Shown: positions 31,863 to 43,523, numbered from the stretch's first letter. The stretch: DNA of 64,000 bases from Lithodes maja (GCA_037953745.1 JBAKBP010001403.1:150663-214662); one strand, 5' to 3'. Notes: a model not told the origin generated them from the sequence alone. A program made the numbers and translations.

Positions 31863-33723
31863 TGTGACGCATGTCGAGTGTGAGCATGCTATACAGAACG
31901 CCCAGTCATGCCCCACTCTCGCTAGGATCGTCAGGGCAGGAACTTTGGCTGTAGTCTGTGTAGAGTTTCCTAACTTAGTTCATGTGAGCCGTTGTACTAT
32001 AAGTATTATGAATATGTATTTTGTTTTCATCTGAGTCAACGAGTTCTATTTTATATCATTAGTTATAAGTATTGTGTATAAAACTTATTTGTAATGATGA
32101 GAGGAGAGAGAGAGATTACGTAACGGGGGTCAGTGAGTGCGCCATGCGGGAGGTGGGCCTAACTCACTAGCACTCCCCTCCTCCCTCCTCCCCCTCAGTG
32201 CGTGGGAAAGCCTTTGTCTATCCCAGATTGAGAGAGATAAATTACGTAATGATTGTCAGTGTGCGGTCCTTAGTTGTTTACGATATGCTCACTAGAGGGC
32301 CGAGTATAAAAAGGGAAGTCTCGCCACATTTTCTTCAGAACTCATTAGGCAGAGCGACTTCTCATTTCCCTTGCTAACTATAGACATTCTTCTGACTGAT
32401 GTGAACTTTCTCTACTACCGTACCTTCTTACCTTCTCTTTTCCCTACCCTTTTTAACTTCAATGGTCCCGTTGGTGCAGAGTTAGTCAGCCAACGTATTA
32501 TCGCTTGAGTTCTCACGAGATATATGCCTATTAGATAGCCTATTTTGGAAGGGTCAACTTAGAATAGGATTGATTAATGTTTGTTGCACTCGTATATGCA
32601 TTTCCCTGTGTATTATTATTATTGTTCCTGTTTTCTGCTAGTCTAGGTAATGCTAGACTGGGATAAGGCTACTGGTGTTGTGATTCCCGATGTGTACTAG
32701 ATTTTGTTGAACCTGTACAATCGCAACGGAGACGTGGGAAGCCTAGGTGGTCTTTCTGACTGTGTACCTTGTGAGTTTAGCACTGTGTTGCGAGTGAGGG
32801 CTTTTGCCTCTGCCACCCAACACTGTGCTAACTCGTTTGCTTTGACTTTGAGAGGATCGCCAGGAGAGAACCAGATACTAGTGATCTGGATCTCTCAAGA
32901 GAGCATCCGTCAATTAACGTAATTTGGCCGCACAGCCTTAAGGACCTCGCTAGGCTACGAGCCGCTTGCTCAGCCACTGTTTCCTAGCCTACTACATCCC
33001 AGCTAGACTTTGCTCGATTAGCAGATACAGAATAGTATTGAAGCTTTCCTTATGTATGATATTGTTTATGCACTATTGATTTCATGTGTTGCACGCTTAG
33101 CTACTTTAGTGATTAGTGGCCCACGAGCACAATCCGAGTTGGTTATTGCCGGTGCATTGGCGGAGTACTTCTTTTTAATGTTTGCCATTTACTATTGCCT
33201 ATTCTTATAATTCTTCTTATGTCAATTTAAACCTTTAATGATACTTAATTACCAGTGTGTTGCTTATTGAATTGCTGTTCAAAATCGATACGTACTTCTT
33301 ACGAGCATCCGAGAAGCATCTAACTTTTTCAGAAGATTCCTTGCTCGATGCTCAAGGACTATTGATTAACGTAACGTAATAGTGCCGATCCGAAGTAGAG
33401 GGTGGAGGACTTCTTAAGTTCTTAGTCAAGGGTGGATTACTTCGGCTTCGGCCAACACTATTCTTTGGTGTTGTGGTGTCTTACTTCTTTGTTTGATTGT
33501 TGACCAGACTAGATAATTCCTGTCTCTTTATTAGTCTGTTGTTGAACACTAGTACCGAGTTCTTATATACCCCGTTATAGCAGATCGAACTCAGGAGGGT
33601 ATTGGTGTTTTTTGTTCGGCTGGCAGTACTCAGGGTTTGGGATCGTGTGTTTCCGTTGTGGCAGCGAGCCGTACTCGAGTCCTGATTGAGAGCCCTGGTG
33701 TACCCGAGTGCCAGGTCGTAACA
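31863..33723 (+). repeat. LTR B of the Gypsy-type element
   Basis: TGTGACGC at 31863 to GTCGTAACA at 33723, 1861 bp. It matches LTR A but lacks the TTAA insertion. The right edge abuts piggyBac transposase sequence at 33724, so the element or array joined a transposon here. I could not see a target-site duplication because the left end of the array is broken. Confidence 0.93.
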
Positions 33724-35538
33724 ATATGGCCTGAAGACCTTCGTGATGTGTGACTGTCGAACTGGTTACATCCAGGACCTAATTTTGTATATGGGCAAGA
33801 AAACAGAATTGGTGGAAATGAGGCATACAGAATTTCTGGGGCCATCGTCATTACCATGCTGCAGGGCTACCTGGACAGGGGCCACATACTGTACATTGAC
33901 AACTGGTACACCAGCCCCTCCCTTGCCAAGTTCCTGCATAGCCGCACTACAGGAGTCTGTGGCACCGTCAGGAGGAATCGGATCTTCATGCCCGAACTAC
34001 CATCCAGGCGAGAAAAGGGCTCCATCATCCAGAAGCAGGCTAACAATGTCCTCATGTTGTCCTGGATGGATAACCGTGATGTGAACCTCCTCACAACAGT
34101 CCACCGTCCCATCTTCACAGACAGCAGACGTCGTGACAGAGCAACTGGCGAAGTTATCAAGAAACCTTTGGCCATCTGCGATTATAACTTCAACATGCGG
34201 CTGGTGGACAAATCAGATGCTGTCATCTCGTCATGTGAGTGTGCAAGGAAGACGATGAGGTGGTATAAGAAGTTATTCTTCTACCTCCTCGATCTCACCC
34301 TCTATAACAGCAATATCCTCTACTCAACAATCACCGACAAGCAGGAAACGATGGAGAACTTCTGCATCGAGTTGTCCAGGCAGACGTTGAGGGAATACAT
34401 GACTGTCCCCCACTTCCAGCAACCCCCGGCCCATTGACAGCCAGTAGCAGAAGGGATTGCCAGGCTGACACAACGCCACTTCCCTGAATATGTGCCGGCC
34501 ACAGAAAACAATGACAAACCCCGAAGACGGTGTCATGTGTGCTGCAACACGGCACAGAGGGAGCCTGAGAGATCAGATACCAGGTGGATGTGCAGAGAAT
34601 GTGATGTTCCACTGTGTCTCCCGGACTGCTTCAGGGAGTATCACACCCTTGAGTATTTCTAAAACTGTACTCAAACACTGCGATAAAAGACGCTATGAAA
34701 TGTGAAATTGTGTATAAAAACCAAGTGTAATAATAAATATAGGCTATTCAAAGTGCCGAACACAATAAGTAAGTGATATTGACACTCAAATATACGTAAA
34801 ACAGTGACGGACACCAATAAGTGTAAATATAGCATATTTCTAAGTCGAAAGTGCGTAAAACAATGTGTGAAACGAATATTTTATAACTATAAAACATATG
34901 ATAAAGTAATAATCTGAATAAAGATGGGAAGTAACATGAACACTGAATAAAGATGGGAAGTAACATGAAAACTGAATAAAGCTGGGGATTAAGAGAGAAA
35001 GGCAATAAAAGTGAAAGTGGTGGTGGCGTGTGTCAGTCAGCTGGGTGTGTGTATGTGCGTTCGTTTTGTTATTGTCCGAGACCATGATGGCCGCCCGTAT
35101 CCATGGCAACGGGGACGCGCTCTGGTCGTGCCACTCGTGTGCACTTACAAGACTTATATCTAAGCACTTTTCACACTGTAACTTCACTCACAATGACATT
35201 ATGTGATACATGTTGCTAATATAATTATGAACTATGAAGGCACACATGATGCTCGGCTGGTGTAAATAACCGTCACTCGAAAACTAGCTGCATCGTACAT
35301 CTGCCATGCTGCCGCGCTCAACTATGGCTGCCCGGACGGGAAGTTTGAAGGCCGCCCGGTACCAGCTGATGTATGAGGCTGCCCCCCCCCCCCCCCCCAT
35401 ACGACCCCCAAATGACCGAGGTGAGTACTTTTGTTTCTTTTCTCACAGTTTTCTTCCATTTTAGAAAAAAAGAAAAAATGGCAAAATCGGCCGGTCCCTG
35501 GATGTACATTTATTTATATTTAGCTGGTGCTCAATGGG
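33724..35538 (+). mobile_element. piggyBac-type transposon, copy 2 (5' half missing)
   Basis: It begins abruptly in the transposase (equivalent to about 12427 of copy 1) at the edge of LTR B and ends ...TCAATGGG next to TTAA at 35539-35542. Its 3' non-coding part includes the AAGATGG-type and CCATGGCAACGGGGACGC island (about 35083-35117) and a run of 17 C at 35382-35398. The left half was removed when the Gypsy array joined. Confidence 0.85.
33727..34662 (+). pseudogene. piggyBac transposase C-terminal half, copy 2
   Basis: The sequence starts YGLKTFVMCDCRTGYIQDL, shifts frame near 33820, then continues MLQGYLDRGHILYIDNWYTS with the second catalytic Asp at 33898-33900, NMRLVDKSD with the third at 34207-34209, and RKTMRWYKKLFFYLLD. 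A TGA at 34435-34437 interrupts the frame, which then continues to TAA at 34660-34662 with the Cys-rich finger CHVCCNT...CRECDVPLCLPDC. Only the first catalytic Asp is missing because of the truncation. Between FLAKFL-like and VCGTVRR sequence it keeps about 16-19 bp that copy 1 lost. Confidence 0.9.
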
Positions 35539-35542
35539 TTAA

Positions 35543-36175
35543 AGCTAAAAATGTAGCAACTGTCTTGCAGGTCTTCTAATTATCCTAGAACATAATTATA
35601 TATATATATAGGATTGTAGTTGTATCCTCGGGTGCATGGAGTTGTCAGGCCCTATCAGGTCCACTTGTTCCTGAAATATCTGGGGTGCTGGTGAGTAGAT
35701 TGCATAAGGGAGTGCTCATCATATCCCAAATCTGGCGGAACAATACAGAGGGCGTCACTTCTGGTGGAGACTACGTAAAAGGAGGGTTCTAATTGGTGGT
35801 CCCAGGGTGGCTGTGGTTGGCTGAGGATGGTGGCTTGTGACTGGCTGAGAGAATCCTTCGTTTTCTCAGGTGGCTGTGGGCGTGAAAGAGAACTGTGGAA
35901 TGGACGGCTGGGCATGGTCAACTCAGGTAGATTCTGGTAGACTCGTAGGGGGGACTCAGGTAAACGTCTTTGTTGTCTGTCCTGGGAGTTTGAGATTGCC
36001 TGAGTGGTTATGCTGGCCACTCGGTGTATCGTTGGTGTGGGGCCCGTCATCTCAGTCTGTGACAGGATTAAGAGATGTTAGTAGGGGACAGTTGGATAAA
36101 AAAACAAGAAAAAAGTATATATATAGACTGAATATAATATAATTTTATACAGTATATACTGTATATACCGGAACA
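35543..36175. other. No recognisable gene; unique-looking spacer
   Basis: There is an AT microsatellite near 35601-35611, then moderately GC-rich DNA. A 131-codon minus-strand frame (35655-36050) is open but rich in Pro, Ser and Gln and shows no motif. I do not call it a gene. Confidence 0.4.
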
Positions 36176-36229
<54 letters not shown>

Positions 36230-36616
36230 TGGATGGGACTCGTTAGCCTTGGTCGGCAACTCATCTAGGGGAGACAACCTTATACAAATCAGGGTGGATG
36301 GAACTCGTCAGCCTTGGTTGGCAACCTGTCTAGGGGGGTAAACCTGATACAAATCTGTACTGCTTACCTAAGGGTAAGGCAGGTTAGTGGATGGATTAGC
36401 CGAACACCACTGTAGAAAAATAGTGCTAACAAGATACACAGAAGGCCTCGGAGTCGGATGGATCCTAAATTGAGTGGTCAATCCTGTAAGTCCTTCACTA
36501 AACTGGCTCGGGTTGTCCCTCTCACAGGGAATAGGTCCGCTTGGGGGCATTCTGTGTATGGCCACCTTCGTAAGGGGAGTAAGGCGTCCGACAATAGATA
36601 GATAGATAGATAGATA

Positions 36617-36676
<60 letters not shown>
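36176..36676. repeat. TA microsatellite, 62-bp tandem duplication, ATAG and AT microsatellites
   Basis: TA repeats run 36176-36227. Two copies of a 62-63 bp unit follow (about 36228-36290 and 36291-36352), each with GGTGGATGG, ACTCGT, AGCCTTGGT and ATACAAATC. Bases 36353-36593 show nothing recognisable. ATAG repeats occupy 36594-36618 and AT repeats run to about 36677. Confidence 0.75.
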
Positions 36677-36683
<7 letters not shown>

Positions 36684-37778
36684 AAAACCAGCGCTGGGAT
36701 GAACATCTTTATTGTGGGACGTTTCGGCTTACACACAAGCCATCTTCAGCCTAAAGTAAGACAAAAAGGGCCTACATAAATATTTGCATATTACTAATGG
36801 TTAATATTTAAAACGTGTAGGAGAATTATGATTATAATTATAATTAAATTATATACTAAAATTAAGTAGGTTGGCAACACGAAATACAAGTAAATTGTAC
36901 GAAAGGGGGGAGACAATATTGAAAACAAGAAGTGTAGAAACGGGTTCGCATTAAAGTAGAATGGGTTCGCAGAAATATAATTGTAAACACCAAAGATTTT
37001 TGAAAAATCGGAAAATGCATGTTATGTACGAAATACATTAAATTAACGAGACTTCCACCCCCTTACTTTGCTTCTAATTATCTTGTGGTATGTTTTCCAG
37101 TTTTATAATGTAGGTTCTCTTCCATTAGTTCTATTTTCTTATTAGATATGTCCACATTCTATACTTATTCCTTAACCACACTCTACTTTAGTTTAATGTC
37201 TTCCTATATTGTGTTTCCCCCTTTTGTACTATTTCAATGTGTTTTGCATTATAATTAAAACTTAATTTGTAACACTTTTATATATTTTGGTGCTTGGTGA
37301 TTTTGTCTGATTCTCTGAATAATTGAATTTGTTTCTTAATTTTCAATTTCCATCTGTAATAATGTTACTTTAGTGGCTTTCTTATATAGTGTCACTGCCT
37401 TTCATGCTAATTTAATGTATTTCGTATATAACATGAATTTTCCGATTTTTCAAAAATCTTTTGTGTTTACAATTATATTTCCGCGAACCCATTCTACTTT
37501 AATGCGAACCCGTTTCTACACTTCTTGTTTTCAATATTGTCTCCCCCCTTTCGTACAATTTACTTGTATTTCGTGTTGCCAACCTACTTAATTTTAGTAT
37601 ATAATTTAATTATAATTATAATAATTATTCTCCTACACGTTATAAATATTAACCATTAGTAATATGCAAATATTTATGTAGGCCCTTTTTGTCTTACTTT
37701 AGGCTGAAGATGGCTTGTGTGTAAGCCGAAACGTCCCACAATAAAGATGTTCATCCCAGCGCTGGTTTTTCTATTTAT
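36675..37778. repeat. Inverted repeat (371-bp arms, 361-bp spacer) with hammerhead-like cores at both outer ends
   Basis: Left arm 36675-37045 is the reverse complement of right arm 37407-37778 with few mismatches. Each arm carries, near its outer end, GGCTGAAGATGGCTTGTGTG followed by TAAGCCGAAACGTC (plus strand at about 37702-37735, minus strand at about 36718-36751): CTGAAGA, a GGCTT/AAGCC stem and GAAA, as in PLE terminal hammerheads. The spacer itself resembles a divergent repeat of arm sequence (TACTTTAGT..., TTTCCCCC, GTACTATTT). Confidence 0.85.
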
Positions 37779-37850
37779 TATACGCCTCCGCTTCCCCCGT
37801 GAAGAGAGCATCGCTTCTACATATATATATAATATATATACAGTATATAT

Positions 37851-38690
37851 ATATTAATTTACAAATGCAGTCAGTCATAGATTTAAAGCAAGGTGTTTGT
37901 CTAGGCAAAGTTTAAAAGAATCAACGGTGTTGTAGTCTATGACATCTCGTGGAAGCCCATTCCACAAGTTGACAACTCGATTGAAGAAGAAATTCTTAGA
38001 CTCGTGAGTTAAAAGATTTACCAATAAATTTGCAACCGTTCTCCCGTGTGTAATTTGATTGGTCGATAGGGAAATATTTAATACAGTTGATATTGATGAT
38101 GCCTTTGATGATTTTGAACACTTGAATTAATTCGCCTCTTAGTCTGCGCTGGGTTAAAGGAAATTGATTTAATTATCTATGTTGCTCCTCGTATGGTTTG
38201 TTCTTCATGCAAGGTATCATTTTGGTAACTCTACGTTGAACTCATTCTAGCTTATAGATATAGATGTGAGAGTTGCTCTCAAAGTCGCTTGTTTTACGTA
38301 ATATAAAGCAAAATAATCATAACTATGATTTTTATAGGTGTGCCACCTTATAATTGAGATTGCGACACATTAATAACATGCAGGGAGGCTAATTAAGCTT
38401 AATTATGATAATATAAGGTCAAGGTGAGATTTAGGCCTACTGCAATGATTGCTTCGCTAGTCAACTCCACTGAGTGATAGCGTGATCGCCGTCTGATTGC
38501 AAGCAATCGCAAACGTGATTCGTCGAATCAGAGGCTATCACGTTCATTAGGGCTATTACGTTTGCGTGTGTGGCAGTACTGGGTTAAATGGACAGAATAT
38601 TGTTAGTCCACCTAGTCATAGTGTTATTTTGTTCAATAAATGTACTTTCTCCTCAAATATTTCCTTGCTACCAATCTCACTTCCTTATCA
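37851..38690 (-). repeat. Left arm of a large inverted repeat; LINE 3' end
   Basis: This matches the reverse complement of 42258-43100. On the minus strand, before 37851, it encodes remnants of a LINE C-terminus: RRLRGELIQVFKIIKGI, FPIDQSNYTRENGCKF and VVNLWNGLPRDVIDY-type sequence with stops. The outer edge is TAATTTACAAATGCAGTCAG. The spacer between the arms is about 3.57 kb. Confidence 0.85.
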
Positions 38691-38772
38691 TTAATTTGTC
38701 TTCTAGTCAGCAAGATGTCTCAACAAACTTAAATAAATTAAACACAAAAACAAATTCGCGTCACTACTTTAA

Positions 38773-39644
38773 CCCTCTCGCATCCAGCAACTTAATTATC
38801 TAACTTATGGTAAGACCTTCTCTAATTTGCCTTGAAATATCAGGCTTGGCGAGTTTTCGAAGCCTTGTGTTTTTCTGTATTTTCATCCACCAGAATGCTG
38901 TTTATTGTGATGTATCATATGTCAATGGAAAGAGGAATATTTATAGTACATGATAAAACAAAACAAAATGTAAATAAATCGAAATATGAAAGTGTAAATG
39001 AGTCCGGAATACAATTATTTCCCATGCAATTGTCTTCACACCGTCCTAGCTCTAAATTGTGAGTGATGACCATATATTTTTTTTTGCTCAAATAATAGTA
39101 TTGTTTCCCCTCTTTCCAAATCTGAAAACAGAAATTGTTTATCTTCAATAGTTCTCAAGCAGTGACCGAAAAAAAAATGTTTTTGATTGATATGGTTTAT
39201 AACATTTTCGATTTATTTCGTTGCTACGAAGTGTATGGTTTTAAATTTAGGCAGTATGAATACGGCAAATAATGCTGATGAGTATAACACAAACTAGAAG
39301 TTCCTAGGCCAAATACTTTTTGCGCTATGAATATTTGAAATGAAGAGCCAAAATGCGAATATTTACGCTTCACCCGTCTCTTTTCCGCCAATGCTAGCCG
39401 GGTTCCGAGCTGTTCCCCACCTCGGCATTGGTTTATTTGCTCGGATACGTATATAACTGTTTATATCACCATCATCGGAAAATTATGCTCTTTCTAATGG
39501 TGAAAACAAAAATAATATAGCGTTATTGGTTCGCGAGCTATGCGCAATTGTTTCCATGCATTGTTATTGTTATGTAAATATATGAGAATGTTTATACAGT
39601 TATATATCTTTGCCACAATGTACAACATTTATATGAATATATAA

Positions 39645-39703
<59 letters not shown>

Positions 39704-39908
39704 TGTATATATATAAAATAAATGAAATAAAAATATAAATAAAATGAAATAAATCAAATCAAATAAATAAATATATAAATAAAATAAAAATGTAATAATA
39801 ATATAAATACTCGACTATGGGCCTTGGGCTTGCTCGGGACCTTGGGGCTGATCCGCTAGACACCCTGGGGAACAGGAATAAAAAAGAAAAACAAAAATAT
39901 ATATACCG

Positions 39909-39971
<63 letters not shown>

Positions 39972-40975
39972 TGTATATATAAATAAAAAAAATAAAATAA
40001 AAAATATAATAATAATATAAATACTCGATTATGGGCCTTGGGCTTGCTCAGGACCTTGGGGCTGATCTGCTAGACACCCTGGGGAACAGGAATAACAAAA
40101 CAAATATATACGGTATATATATATAAAATAAATAAAATAAACATAAATAAAATAAAATAAATAAAATAAAATAAATAAAAGCTAATAAATCAAATATATA
40201 AATATTTAAATAAAATACAAAATATAATAATAATATAAATACTCGATTATGGGCCTTGGGCTTGCTCGGGACTTTGGGGCTGTTATATACTGTATATAGG
40301 CTATGTATAATATATATATATATAATTATAATAATATACTGTAATATAACTAAAATTCCATAGAGTACTTACCATACTTCCTGTAAGCATTCCTGTGACA
40401 TCTTCGTGATTATAATGTATTTATTTCGTAGGCAGTATTTATTGATAAATATATTTTTGTCTTTCAAGCAAAAAATAGTGTAAAGTTACCAATGATACCT
40501 AGACAAAACTGCATCAATACTCAAGGGGTTAACCAAGATTCACTCCCCTCAGTCACACAAAGGCACAAGTAACATCGTATATACATATATAGTTCGAATT
40601 ATTCACTAAACACTTTCACTGGGTAGATGAAATAATCCATAATTGCCTGCCTATAGCTAGGCATGGTGGGCCAGAGGGAGGGAGCCCAGAATTTAAAGGG
40701 CTGGGACCCTGCCTCACAGTCTGGGGGCCGGGAAACTACTGACTTTACAGAGGCCCGTGCTCCTCAGAGAGAGACGCTATGGGGTTTCTAGATATTTCCT
40801 TTTGTAACTTACTGATGCCTAACTTACCAGTCCAAATTGAGTCAAAATCGAGTCATAAACTTATTTTTGGCGAATATTTCTAACTTACAGGTGGCATTAT
40901 GACGCGATTGCGTCATACGAGCACTCTTGGAGGGGTGGCGTTATGACGCGATCACGTCCTATAGATGCGGGAGGG
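38773..40975. mobile_element. Possible TTAA-flanked non-autonomous element (2.2 kb)
   Basis: TTAA at 38769-38772 is followed by CCCTCTCGCATCC, and GATGCGGGAGGG precedes TTAA at 40976-40979, giving inverted ends CCCTCTCGCATC/CCCTCCCGCATC. Near the right end GACGCGAT and GTCATA-type repeats resemble the GACGCG subterminal repeats of piggyBac copy 1. The interior is AT-rich, with microsatellites and a tandem repeat and no transposase. Without an empty site for comparison this is tentative. Confidence 0.5.
39652..40290. repeat. AT microsatellites and about 215-bp tandem repeat (3 units)
   Basis: TA runs lie at about 39652-39702 and 39909-39970. The block ATAAATACTCGA, TATGGGCCTTGGGCTTGCTC, GGGGCTGATC and ACACCCTGGGGAACAGGAAT recurs from about 39803, 40016 and 40233 (the third is cut after GGGGCTG). 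Spacing is about 213-217 bp. Confidence 0.8.
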
Positions 40976-40979
40976 TTAA

Positions 40980-41408
40980 CATACTGTGGGGATTCTTCGA
41001 TTCAGCATCATAAAATGTTCTTCCCCCATTTCCACTTCCTCTCGCCCAGAATCTAGGAACCCTCTTTTTAACTCGTTGCCTCACACAATGGCCCTCTCCA
41101 ACCACGATTTACATACTCCCACACCAACTACTCTCCAGTTCTGGGTTCTCACTTATGGCGGCACAGAGTAAGAACTATTTTTATCCTTTTTTCAACTTTT
41201 TTACCTCCATTCTTGCTGCTATGCTTCCTCTATTCATGAAATGAGTGGAAGGGAAACACAGGGTAATGTTTGACTATTCTATTTTTCAATCATATTAGGA
41301 TGCACAAACCACATCCTAAAATTGGAGTTAGCCTGAGATAGTATAAACTTATTAAAATTCAGTTGAATGGCTCCTGCCTTGTTAACTTCACCACTCACCC
41401 TTTATTAC
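40980..41408. other. No gene seen
   Basis: Moderately AT-rich sequence between the possible TTAA element and the fold-back repeat. A 61-codon plus-strand frame at 40986-41171 has no recognisable motif. Confidence 0.4.
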
Positions 41409-41953
41409 TATGGGTTTCAGAGGCCGTGTTACATCGTTTTTCGGGAATAACTAATGAACAAACAGTTGGATCAGTAAGATATTTTGCCACAACTTGTTTC
41501 ACACCGTCCCCTATTTTTGTTTAATATCGTGCATTACCAAAAGTGGATAATTAAGCCACTTGTCCCTGTGCCATGAAGTTAAAGTCACACCTGAATGACT
41601 AGGAAACGGACAAGGCTACCGGTGGCGTACCAGTAAAACCACCATACCATTACTGCTCCTCCATCAAACACGGTAGTTATCAGCCACCACCCAACCCTAT
41701 TATCGTCTTTACATTCAAGTTATCTGTCACTATCAAATATAAATATATACAAAATATGTATGTCATTCAGGTGTGAATTTAACCTCATGTTACAGGGACA
41801 AGTGGCTTAATTATCCACTTTTGGTAATGCACAATAATAACAAAAAATAGGGAATGCTGTGAAACAAGCTGTGGCACAATTTCATACCGATCCAACTGTT
41901 TGTTATCAAGTGATTCCCGAAAAAACGATATAACACGGCCTCTGAAACCCATA
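41409..41953. repeat. Fold-back repeat (about 191-bp arms, about 160-bp loop)
   Basis: Arm 41409-41599 (starting TATGGGTTTCAGAGGCCGTG) is the inverted copy of 41762-41953. Both contain GTGGATAATTAAGCCACTTG or its complement. Arms differ at roughly a tenth of positions. This structure is typical of fold-back MITEs, but no family is recognised. Confidence 0.8.
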
Positions 41954-42077
41954 TACCTCCATCAGTTTTCTCACATTCAATTCGAGAACTACATTTTTTT
42001 TTTAGGAGATACTTAATTCGATATATATATATATATATATATACAGTATATATATATATATATATATATATATACTG

Positions 42078-42164
<87 letters not shown>

Positions 42165-42165
42165 C

Positions 42166-42243
42166 TAGTCTCTCAGTGGGGATCGAACCGTCGACCATCA
42201 GGACGATAGCCGACGCTTTAATCAATTACACCACGGCAGTCTT
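42166..42243 (-). repeat. tRNA-derived SINE-like head
   Basis: On the minus strand there is a good A-box-like stretch GTGGTGTAATTGATTAAAGC (42215-42234) and a B box GGTTCGATCCC (42179-42189) 26 bp apart, as in tRNA-type RNA polymerase III promoters. The cloverleaf is poor (the T stem does not pair well), so a SINE or tRNA pseudogene is more likely than a tRNA. A TA microsatellite (about 42020-42160) follows where a SINE tail would be. Confidence 0.55.
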
Positions 42244-42257
42244 GATAAGGCAGTCAT

Positions 42258-43100
42258 GATAAGGAAGTGAGATTGGTAGCAAGGAAATATTTGAGGAGAA
42301 AGTATATTTAGTGAACAAAATAACACTATGACTAGGTGGACTAACAATATTCTGTCCATTTAACCCAGTACTGCCACACACGCAAACGTAATAGCCCTAA
42401 TGAACGTGATAGCCACTGATTCGACGAATCACGTTTGCGATTGCTTGCAATCAGACGGCGATCACGCTATCACTCAGGGGAGTTGACTAGCGAAGCAATC
42501 ATTGCAGTAGGCCTAAATCTCACCTTGACCTTATATTATCATAATTAAGCTTAATTAGCCTCCCTGCATGTTATTAATGTGTCGCAATCTCAATTATAAG
42601 GTGGAACACCTATAAAAATCATAAATTATGATTATTTTGCTTTATATTACGTAAAACAAGCGACTTTGAGAGCAACTCTCACATCTATATCTATAAGCTA
42701 GAATGAGTTCAACGTAGAGTTACCAAAATGATACCTTGCATGAAGAACAAACCATACGAGGAGCAACATATATAATTAAATCTATTTCCTTTAACCCAGC
42801 GCAGACTAAGAGGCGAATTAATTCAAGTGTTCAAAATCATCAAAGGCATCATCAATATGAACTGTATTAAATATTTCCCTATCGACCAATCAAATTACAC
42901 ACGGGAGAACGGTTGCAAATTTATTGGTAAATCTTTTAACTCACGAGTCTAAGAATTTCTTCTTCAATCGAGTTGTCAACTTGTGGAATGGGCTTCCACG
43001 AGATGTCATAGACTACAACACCGTTGATTCTTTTAAACTTTGCCTAGACAAACACCTTGCCTTAAATCCATGACTGACTGCATTTGTAAATTAATATATA
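42258..43100 (+). repeat. Right arm of the large inverted repeat; LINE 3' end
   Basis: The plus strand reads VQRRVTKMIPCMKN-type sequence from about 42712, then RRLRGELIQVFKIIKGI, FPIDQSNYTRENGCKFIGKS, a stop in SRV, and VVNLWNGLPRDVIDYNTVDS, FKLCLDKHLA, ending near 43070. This is the usual C-terminus of Jockey/CR1-type polymerases. The palm domain is missing. A TA microsatellite covers about 43107-43241. Confidence 0.85.
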
Positions 43101-43102
43101 AA

Positions 43103-43244
<142 letters not shown>

Positions 43245-43256
43245 TATCTATCTATC

Positions 43257-43523
43257 TTGGTAAGGTGGGTGATAGGAAAGTTGAGGGAGTGGTGGGAGGG
43301 TGGGGGGTACCATCAGAGGTGAATGGGAATGGTAGTGCACTTGTGGACGTATGTGTGGGGAGGAGGCTGTGGATAGCCAACACCTTCTTCCGACACAGAA
43401 TTATCCACAGGTACACGTGGAAACGGATATTGACGATGAAGGATAAGACAGTGGTGGAACGAAATTCATTGATTGATTATGTATGTGTAGATGAACCAAT
43501 GAAGAAATCTGTGATGGATGCTA
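43257..43523 (+). pseudogene. RTE-type endonuclease fragment
   Basis: The plus-strand frame reads GKVGDRKVEGVVGGWGVPSE, ALVDVCVGRRLWIANTFFRH, IIHRYTWKR, NSLIDYVCVDEPMKKSVMDA. This is the C-terminal half of an RTE/BovB-type apurinic endonuclease. It ends where the first macrosatellite monomer starts (about 43524), with the expected SDH end missing. It is flanked on the left by TATC and TA microsatellites. Confidence 0.8.

Noticed and set aside
35655..36050. 131-codon minus-strand frame
   Set aside because: Low-complexity Pro/Ser/Gln composition, no motif, and an overlapping frame on the other strand of similar quality.
42166..42243. A functional tRNA gene
   Set aside because: A and B boxes are present but the T stem and acceptor stem do not pair well, and the sequence runs straight into a TA microsatellite.
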